39,750 bases of DNA from Scleroderma bovista (lineage: Eukaryota > Basidiomycota > Agaricomycetes > Boletales > Sclerodermataceae): positions 1-39,750 of the forward strand of contig JAYMGJ010000125.1 in the NCBI GenBank assembly GCA_037178675.1, read 5' to 3'. Every line of letters begins with the position of its first letter. Positions within the stretch are counted from its first letter, which is position 1. The notes under the pieces are model-generated. The model saw only the letters and a list, made by a program, of their open reading frames with translations, was not told where the DNA came from and did no database searches. The position numbers and the translations under genes were made by a program. Shown in pieces: positions 32,721 to 39,750 of the stretch.

Positions 32721-33130
32721 CCAGTATGGCTAATGAGGGCCTTCCTAGTCTAAACCAAGCCCTTCTCTCTCCAAAGTCTTGGCAACACATACAGAAACAC
32801 CTCTATATGTGACAATGTTGGGCAAACCTGCAAGGCCAACACGATTCTGTGCACGGTCAGACTGCCACATTCCCAGGAGGACCACTGCCACCTCACTGAC
32901 AACAACATTCAGTGTGAATGGCATCATAGCAGAATCCTTGGCACAGCAGGGGGACACCGGGAGCAGAAGAAGGTGGGAACAACTCAATGGATTTCCATCT
33001 GCTGCCAAACCGAGAATAAAGCACAATGTCACTCTACGACCCTCCGCTTCCCCTCTCTCTATCTGCATACACTGTCTTCATGGCTGATAATCACATCTGA
33101 TGGCCACTATTTGTGAGCATCTTACCCATC
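32721..33130. other. Outer unit, no gene resolved
   Basis: A plus-strand open stretch at 32779-33087 and a minus-strand one at 32745-33068 overlap; neither has a known motif. Confidence 0.4.
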
Positions 33131-33320
33131 CACTCAGCGATCTCGACGATGATGGTGGGTATATAGCCCACCACCACAGCATGCATGCGCGACAATGACA
33201 GCAATGACAAGTTCCATGGCCACCACCGCAGCATGCACGCACGTGTGACGATGATGACGAGTGCTGTGACCACCACCACCACAGCACGCATGCATGCACT
33301 ACGACAACCACCACAGCTCA
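33131..33320. repeat. Imperfect minisatellite (ACCACCACAGCAYGCATGC words)
   Basis: Repeats of CCACCACCACAGCA and GCATGCATGC alternate with GACGATGATGA words; low complexity, non-coding. Confidence 0.6.
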
Positions 33321-33890
33321 TGTCGCTTCTCTGAAGCATTTTTATTACCCGTATACATCCATGTATGCATACCCTGCATCCCGCTAGATATGCCTATATA
33401 TTAGAATGTAATATACTGTCATTTATGAGCATATCTGCACAGCACAAGCAGTGACTGAATATTACCAAATATGAGTGGGTGTGACCTCATAATATCACAT
33501 CATATGTGAGCATATTGCACAAGATGCATAGCAGCACACCAGAATATGACCAGATATGTGTGGGTATGATTATACAAAAAAAAATGATATATTGTAATAC
33601 AGGGTCATGCCCCAGCATACTATGTCAGTCTCATGGTACGACCCAGTGTGATCCAATGTGACCACATCTGAGTTTTTTCATTAAGTCCATATAAGTCATA
33701 TCTTGTCACACCACGTCATACCAGGTAATAGCCAGTTTTCACTGGGCCTGATACCCCATAACCCATACTTTTTGGGGGGGGTCAAAACCCATACATAGGG
33801 GCTATTGTACCTGAATATACCCTAATAAGGACCTATTTATTATGTAATTTGTCATGTCACACAATCTCAAAAGTTCATTGATGAACACAA
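33321..33890. repeat. AT-rich imperfect repeats and right subterminal inverted repeat
   Basis: Contains related ATATGAGTGGGTGTGA-like words (33470-33570) and, at 33698-33750, the inverse of the left subterminal repeat 18773-18822, followed by CCTGATACCCCATAACCC. Confidence 0.55.
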
Positions 33891-34025
33891 CCACCACCCT
33901 GCAGCTACCTGTGTCGACAATCAGTGACCTCTACTTGGATGACACTGATGGGCTGACAACTTGCATTGATGACACAGCCACCACCACCCTCTCATTTGCA
34001 TTGATGATGTGACCACCACCCTTGG

Positions 34026-34067
<42 letters not shown>

Positions 34068-34210
34068 ATGATGATGATGACCTGTGTCAATGGTGCAGCC
34101 ACCACCACCACCACCTGGATCTGACACAACCACCTTGTCACCTGTGTTGACGACGTGACCACCACTACCATGCCACCTGCATTGATGATGATGACAACAT
34201 GGCCCCCAGC
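33891..34210. repeat. Trinucleotide-rich tract including (CAA)n and (ATG)n microsatellites
   Basis: A pure CAA repeat of about 40 bp at 34026-34065 runs directly into ATG repeats to 34080, embedded in CACCAC- and GATGATG-rich sequence with a longer motif (TTGCATTGATGA) repeated. Non-coding. Confidence 0.8.
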
Positions 34211-34346
34211 ATCAATAGATTATTTAGAGTTTTTATGTATATGGACAGTAATGTACTACCATAGACACAATAAATATGTCAACTTCGAACCCTCTGACTA
34301 TTACATAATAGGGGCACCCTCCCCAACCCCATAACCCCTGATAACC

Positions 34347-36616
34347 CACCTTAGGCACCAGTTTAAGGATGTTCCCATGGTCTTTCAGATGGGGTTTCTT
34401 TGTAGGGCAAAACCCATCTAAGAGATACCCACCCTCGGCGCTACTCCCACTCAAATCCCGAAATAGACAGAGTGATTCCCATCCCTTTCTGGTGAGCCTC
34501 CCATGAGCCTCCCAGCATTCTCCACTTAATCCCCACTCAATTTGTTTTTATTTCTGCACTTCCTGTAGGATTACATAATCACAAAAAGCATTGCTACTCC
34601 CAAAACACGACCACATTTGGTCAATACCAGAACTGCAATATTCCCACCCTCCTTGTGAGCCTCCTCTGCCTTCCTGTGCCCCATCCCTGGTCCCCATGTA
34701 CTGTACATAGTATCAGATATGTTATATAAGTATATAGGTGCATAAATGGAGCCTCAAATGAGTGTGCCAGAGGCTCTGGATGGTTGGAGAAATAGTTAGG
34801 GGTAAAAGCAAAAAAGGCTTCGCATTTTTGATACATTGGACATATACACTTCTGAATTACATCCCCTTCAAGGGGCCATATGTACCTACAACATATACCA
34901 AGTGCATTTGATGGGGTGGAGCCTCTGAAGTGCTGTGTCACATTCTCCTCCTCCTGGTATAACACCCTGGGAGGCTCTTACTGTGAGTGTTGGTACTTTT
35001 GGGATGGTTTGTAACTGTATTAGTTTACTATTACCACTTGTCTATCACATAAACTGGGATACAGAGCACTCTAAAGGTGAGCAGGAGGGCAAACACTACT
35101 TTTATGAAAATAGGGGCTTTATCAGTCCCCAGTGCAACCATCCATATTCTGACTATCTAGGAGGCTCTGTAATACTATATAGTAGTTGCCATATCATCAC
35201 CAAGTTAATAGCTTGATGTGGAAGCGCAGGAGAAGTGAAATGATATGATGGAGGGCGTGGGAAAATGTCTGAAAAAATGCGGAGACTTTGAAAACATATC
35301 AAAAATGTGACATAGCACACCACACACAGCATTTGGTGGTCTATAGATTGTGCTACTGACTTTCTAGTGTCATTACAAACTCTTTTCATGTGTCACAGTA
35401 TTTGTATAAACCATAAACTCTTCAGAAAGCGAAAATTTGGCACAAGGGGACACCTTGTGCAATGCCTGCATTTCAGTGCTGCAGATTGCACAATCTGTAC
35501 ACTAAGTTTGGAGTCCAGAGGTTCTGTCAGGCTAACTAATGCTATATCCTGTATGGTAAGATCCCATCATAGGTCAGATCCTCAGTACCACCACCAGTAG
35601 AGTACCAAATGCTGTGTGTGGTGTGTTATGTCACATTTTTGATATGTTTTCAAAGTCTCCGCATTTTTTCGGATATTTTCCCACGCCCTCCATCATATCA
35701 TTTCACTTCTCCTGTGCTTCCACATCAAGCTATTAACTTGGTGATGATATGGCAACTACTATATAGTATTACAGAGCCTCCTAGATAGTCAGAATATGGA
35801 TGGTTGCACTGGGGACTGATAAAGCCCCTATTTTCATAAAAGTAGTGTTTGCCCTCCTGCTCACCTTTAGAGTGCTCTGTATCCCAGTTTATGTGATAGA
35901 CAAGTGGTAATAGTAAACTAATACAGTTACAAACCATCCCAAAAGTACTAACACTCGCAGTAAGAGCCTCCCAGGGTGTTATACCAGGAGGAGGAGAATG
36001 TGACACAGCACTTCAGAGGCTCCACCCCATCAAATGCACTTGGTATATGTTGTAGGTACATATGGCCCCTTGAAGGGGATGTAATTCAGAAGTGTATATG
36101 TCCAATGTATCAAAAATGCGAAGCCTTTTTTGCTTTTACCCCTAACTATTTCTCCAACCATCCAGAGCCTCTGGCACACTCATTTGAGGCTCCATTTATG
36201 CACCTATATACTTATATAACATATCTGATACTATGTACAGTACATGGGGACCAGGGATGGGGCACAGGAAGGCAGAGGAGGCTCACAAGGAGGGTGGGAA
36301 TATTGCAGTTCTGGTATTGACCAAATGCGGTCGTGTTTTGGGAGTAGTAGCGCTTATGTAATCTTACCTAGAGCGGTGAACAACTATTAATAAAAATCAA
36401 GAAGCCAAGGAGGCTCAGATGAGCCTCGGCGGAGGGTCTAGAGTGGTCATAGAGGCTATGCCGGCGTGAAGCCGACGAAATGAACACTATTTGGGACTAG
36501 CCAAATAGGAGCGGCAAATCCCGGTGCGGATGGTTGGTCTCTCAGATGGGTTTCTCACGACATAAAAACCCTGTCTGAGAGACCTCTATTGCCACCGAGA
36601 ACTGGTGCCTAAGGTG
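34347..36616 (+). mobile_element. Palindromic TIR element, copy 2 (full length)
   Basis: 8-bp TSD TGATAACC (34339-34346, 36617-36624) and the same TIR, CACCTTAGGCACCAGTT. Its 2270 bp form two inverted arms, about 34590-35335 and 35610-36360, around a centre of some 270 bp, so the same short open stretches appear on opposite strands of each arm; these are not genes. Subterminal hairpins lie at ~34387-34419 (AGATGGG ... AAACCCATCT) and 36536-36584 (GGTCTCTCAGA ... TCTGAGAGACC). No transposase is encoded. Confidence 0.85.
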
Positions 36617-36650
36617 TGATAACCCATAATCTAGCATATCTCCCGAAGAG

Positions 36651-36671
36651 TATGGGTTAAGAGGGGTCCAA
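36651..36671 (-). repeat. Right terminal inverted repeat of outer unit
   Basis: The reverse complement begins TTGGACCCCTCTTAACCC. Only 26 bp separate it from the right TSD of the palindromic TIR element at 34347-36616. Confidence 0.65.
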
Positions 36672-37070
36672 TCGTATAGTGCTTCGAGGCTTTGCGCCTC
36701 GTAGTATCGCACTCTACTAGCTATCGTCTATCGTAACTTGCCCCCTGTGGCCCGAGTCTCGTTTCCTGGAATGCCCCACCAGCCGGGACTTAAGACCGGA
36801 AGGTCCCCCAGTCGTCCGCTTCGTTCCCGCCGTTCGTGAGTACATGCCATTATTATCAGCAAGCCTCATTACGCTCTCCTCATCTTCACCCACCGTTCTC
36901 TTTGTTCTACTGCTCGGTATGGCACTGAGTGCAGTCTGAACTTTGTTCTGAAAGTTTGTAGTGCTCTTCGATTCTCTTGAGAAGTATTCACGAATAAATC
37001 AGTCAATATCAGTAGAACCACTGATTGCTGTCGTACGGCATATCAAACTACCTATATTACACAGGCTACA
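36672..37070. other. Unassigned sequence between the nest and the next inverted-repeat element
   Basis: No gene seen. A small hairpin (CGAGGC ... GCCTCG, about 36697-36713) is present. The final part (TTCACGAATAAATCAGTCAA ... TATATTACA at ~37060) resembles the 3' end of a gypsy-type LTR but no start was found. Confidence 0.4.
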
Positions 37071-37552
37071 GACCCCATGCACCTACTTAGGCCGTCTTAC
37101 ACGGCCACCTGAAGGTGAAAATCGGCTGAGTGTCACAGACCAGCGGATGGTAGCCCAGGAATAATTTGTTATCGATTGCCACGGATGGGCTACCTACTTA
37201 GATATTATCACAATGTAATATGGGTGGGCTAGATTGTCAATTAAGGGAGGGTGAATGGGTCAAATTAAATATTGTCATGGAAATTAATGGGAGCACATAA
37301 TTTGTGCTCACTATATCATTCGGGTGGGCCCAGGCCTGCCTTTCATTCATGTCATTGGACAAGCCCATATTGTATTATCATGTAGGTGTATAGGTGAGCT
37401 AAACCAAATCAGAGTAGCAGGGGGCACCAATACACAAATGGCACCGTGGTAATTACCCCGGGATTATTGTCAATAATCAGGGGTGTTCCTACCGTGGGTA
37501 AAGTGTCACTACCACGGGGTGGTAATCACTACCGCAGTTGAAAGGCATCCGT

Positions 37553-38580
37553 ACGGACCTGCTAGACCTAAGCATTGACACGGATCGCTCAAGATCGAGC
37601 AAATAAACGACAAACACGTCAGCCAAATGCCAGAAGTCGAAATGACTCACCTATGGCACACACACATGACGCAGCCACCCAGAACCACCTCAAAGCGACC
37701 CTATTGGGTCTACACACCCATCCGTCGATGTAATCTCATCAAGATCGCACCTATAAACATCAGCTCAACGCGAAACGGCGAAATGACTCACCTCGGACGC
37801 AATCCAATCATGCAGCCACACAGAGACGATCTGCAATGTTCCTACAGGGTCGTTGGACCCAGGCATCAATGCGGACGACTGAAAACACAACCTACAAGCG
37901 TTAGTCGAAAGTGCAAGGAGTGAAATGCTTACCAAGGGCTCTACAAGCCCATACACCCCCTACCTCTTGATGCAGATGATCCCTCATGATCCATGTCCAT
38001 CGGAATTCTTCTATACAGCCTTCAGAGCTTGAAGAACAACCTGCATGTTATGGTCCAACTTCTTATCTTATCTAATCTGCGATTAGATAGCGTTTATCTT
38101 ATCTTAGTGTACAGCCTCTGTCTTATCTACCTAGTCTAGACCTGTACCTCGTGCTGTACACGCTGCCACCCTTGACATCATTACGCATAGCCTTAGCTCC
38201 ACAGTGATGTCATTACATAGCCTTCTACCTGCACGTAGCCTCATGGATAGCCTCGCGTAGCCCTCGTGTATAGTAGTATATATACTGTGAAATCCAGCAC
38301 CCAGAGGCTCCCCATTCGAGCTCATCTTGGGTCTTTGCTCTAGATACTCGCGTCCTATCCTCTCAGAGTCTTAGCGTGTGGTCGGGTCCTTGGTGTTTTG
38401 CCTAGGGTCGTCTCACTGCAAAAGGTTAGCTGCGACAACAACAAGTCTATCGCATCCAATACGCACCTGAGTGCAAACAGATCAACAACGTGCAACGTGT
38501 CCATCACGGACACATGACTTACCAAATCCGGTAGCGCACCGCAGACTCACAAACCTTTGCAACAAAAAAGCCTCGGACTC
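37553..38580 (-). pseudogene. Decayed gene with reiterated exon module
   Basis: Minus-strand exons are bounded by strong signals: donors GTAAGTCATG (~38520), GTAAGCATTT (~37933), GTGAGTCATTTCG (twice, ~37792 and ~37653) and acceptors CACTCAG, TTTTCAG and GCTTAG. Two consecutive exons encode related peptides: RIDAWVQRPCRNIADRLCVA and YIDGWVCRPNRVALRWFWVA, each followed by A, a short stretch and CV. The first has an in-frame TGA after VAA where CGA would fit. A solo LTR (38046-38415) interrupts the chain. No start codon is identified and the family is unknown. Confidence 0.4.
38046..38415 (+). repeat. Solo LTR, 370 bp, with 5-bp TSD
   Basis: Begins TGTTATGGTCC, ends GTCTCA, and is flanked by CTGCA on both sides (38041-38045, 38416-38420). 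A TATATATA promoter-like run lies at about 38277-38284. The TG..CA ends and 5-bp TSD are standard for LTR retrotransposons; no internal region remains. Confidence 0.8.
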
Positions 38581-38636
38581 TCGAGCAACGGACTACACTC
38601 ATTTGGAATCATTAAGAGCTAGTTCGGGAGGAAAGT

Positions 38637-38890
38637 CCCACCCCTCATAGTGATTACCAACCTAGTGATTATTAACCCATGGTAGTGATTACAAACCCGT
38701 GGTAGTGACCCATACCCCGCGGTAGTGATGACCAACCCCTCAGTGATTACCAACGTAGTGATTATTAACCAGCGGTAGTGATTACCAACCTGCGGTAGTG
38801 ATGACCAACCCCTCATAGTGATTACCAACCTAGTGATTATTAACCGCGGTAGTGATTACCACCCCGCGGTAGTGACACTTTACCTGCGGT
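38637..38890. repeat. Degenerate tandem repeat, TAGTGATTACCAACC unit
   Basis: About a dozen copies of TAGTGATTACCAACC or TAGTGATTATTAACC separated by CGCGG or CTCA, with spacing around 20 bp. It runs into the right arm; related inverted words occur at the end of the left arm (CACTACCACGG, ~37506). Confidence 0.75.
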
Positions 38891-39368
38891 AGGAACACCC
38901 CTGATTATTGACAATAATCCCGGGGTAATTACTGCGGTGCCATTTGTGTATTGGTGCCCCCTGCTACTCTGATTTGGTTTAGCTCACCTATACACCTACA
39001 TGATAATACAATATAGGCTTGTCCAATGACATGAATGAAAGGCAGGCCTGGGCCCACCCGAATGATATAGTGAGCACAAATTATGTGCTCCCATTAATTT
39101 CCATGACAATATTTAATTTGACCCATTCACCCTCCCCTTAATTGACAATCTAGCCCACCCATATTACATTGTGATAATATCTAAGTAGGTAGCCCATCCA
39201 TGGCAATCGATAACAAATTATTCCTGGGCTACCATCCGCTGGTCCGTGACACTCGGCCAATTTTCACCTTCGGGTGGCCGTGTAAGACGGCCTAAGTAGG
39301 TGCATGGGGTCGTTTACGGGCCTTGATGTGAAGTGAGTCATTGTGAGTTAAAGAAGACTAGAAGAAAC

Positions 39369-39745
39369 TCACCGGGTCTGTCCACGGCCCCACTCTGCTA
39401 AATGATACCGTTGCCCATGGTAGGGAACCAATAGCTGGCGGCAATTGGGAAACCCTGCATTGCCAAGGTAGTATTTGCCGTCAGGAATAGCTAGGTCGCT
39501 CAACTGTGCATCGTGATAGATTGACGCATCCACCATCGAGCCTTCCCAGCCACTGAGCATGTATGTGAATTGCATGTCAAAGTCGCAACATATGAGACAG
39601 TTCTGTGACATGAATCCTTTGCAATTTCGCGATGCATCCCTTTCCTCTGCAGATGGGGCACACACAATATGTGTCCCATCAATTGCACCGATTGTGTCTT
39701 CAAAGAATGGGTGGAACTTGGGGTTGTTGAGGATAGAGTCATGGA
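39369..39745 (-). pseudogene. PIF/Harbinger-type transposase fragment (DDE_Tnp_4), runs off window
   Basis: Minus strand: DSILNNPKFHPFFEDTIGAI, the first catalytic Asp in GAIDGTHI, then VCAPSAEERDASRNCKGF, QFTYMLSGWEGSMVDASIYH (the second catalytic Asp or its neighbour), and YYLGNAGFPNCRQLLVPYHG. At the position usually held by D in YLGDAGF this copy has N, which would kill catalysis. The exon ends with donor GTGAGT at about 39370; the next exon would begin RPVND but is cut off by the inverted-repeat element at 39311. It is a different lineage from the transposase at 19459. The N-terminal part lies beyond the window. Confidence 0.8.
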
Positions 39746-39750
39746 CTGGA

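Larger units (their letters stand above)
18653..36671. mobile_element. Outer inverted-repeat unit hosting the transposon nest (class unknown)
   Basis: The ends carry an inverted repeat beginning TTGRACCCCTCTTAACCC (left 18653-18673, right 36651-36671). A second, longer inverted match lies further in: left about 18773-18822 (CCCAGTGAGAACTGG...) against right about 33698-33750, with several differences. After removal of the copia and TIR elements nested in it, about 2.9 kb remains, rich in short C-rich and trinucleotide repeats plus one decayed coding stretch at ~32000-32680. No clear target-site duplication is seen (left flank CATTACAG, right flank TCGTATAG), so it may be an old or recombined element or an inverted duplication. 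Confidence 0.5.
37071..39311. mobile_element. Second inverted-repeat element with about 440-bp arms
   Basis: Arms 37071-37530 and 38880-39311 are close inverse copies, starting GACCCCATGCACCTACTTAG. Just inside each end is a small palindrome (GGCCGT-CTTAC-ACGGCC). The arms carry no coding sequence. The centre holds a reiterated exon module (minus), a solo LTR and a tandem repeat. No TSD is evident. On its right side it abuts, and seems to interrupt, a Harbinger transposase gene after RPVN. Confidence 0.6.

Noticed and set aside
34621..36320. Identical 93- and 114-residue open frames on opposite strands (34621-34965, 34935-35216, 35725-36006, 35976-36320) and near copies at 26297-26892
   Set aside because: They are mirror images produced by the palindromic arms, overlap each other on both strands and show no protein-like conservation beyond DNA identity.
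38637..38890. Possible CRISPR-like array
   Set aside because: Repeats are short and degenerate, with no unique spacers of constant length; eukaryotic context.

Overview
The window is fungal nuclear DNA, most likely from a mushroom-forming basidiomycete (Agaricomycetes). The evidence is short GT..AG introns of about 45-85 nt in every gene, families typical of agaric genomes (a chromodomain Ty3/gypsy element, a large Tc1/mariner-like DDE element, a two-gene PIF/Harbinger element, a Ty1/copia element) and no bacterial operon structure. The species call is inference. Exon joins were made by eye from splice signals and frame; no alignment or database search was run.

Layout. 1-9289: the 3' part of a Ty3/gypsy retrotransposon (protease, RT, RNase H, integrase, chromodomain, 3' LTR), whose protease is split at a TA dinucleotide by a 3.4-kb Tc1/mariner-like element with a six-exon transposase. 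9430-18490: a host gene island: a truncated RPC17 pseudogene, a hypothetical gene (-), an 11-exon flavin monooxygenase gene (-), the intact RNA polymerase III subunit gene RPC17 (+) sharing a 276-bp divergent promoter with it, a hypothetical four-exon gene (-), and a membrane-protein gene (+). 18653-36671: a deeply nested transposon nest. 36672-39750: a further inverted-repeat element with a reiterated exon module, a solo LTR and tandem repeats, ending in a second Harbinger-type transposase fragment.

The nest can be unpicked from target-site duplications and restored reading frames. An outer inverted-terminal-repeat unit (18653-36671, class unknown) contains a Ty1/copia element (19069-31917, minus strand) primed by a half initiator-tRNA-Met site. 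Its 3' LTR is split by a Helitron-like fragment (19163-25154) that itself carries a 5.4-kb PIF/Harbinger element (19293-24736), and that Harbinger transposase is split by a 282-bp solo LTR. The same 282-bp LTR also splits the copia integrase. A TIR element with an 8-bp TSD splits the copia RNase H (25400-27197), and a longer copy sits nearby in the outer unit (34347-36616); the longer copy is one giant palindrome.

Two themes stand out. First, all twelve internal stop codons found in otherwise open transposon frames are TGA (eleven) or TAG (one), never TAA, and each is one C-to-T or G-to-A transition from a sense codon, which suggests cytosine-deamination decay of repeats. Second, the palindromic TIR element (two copies, targets TGATAWCC, nested subterminal hairpins) is the best candidate here for an undescribed mobile element.
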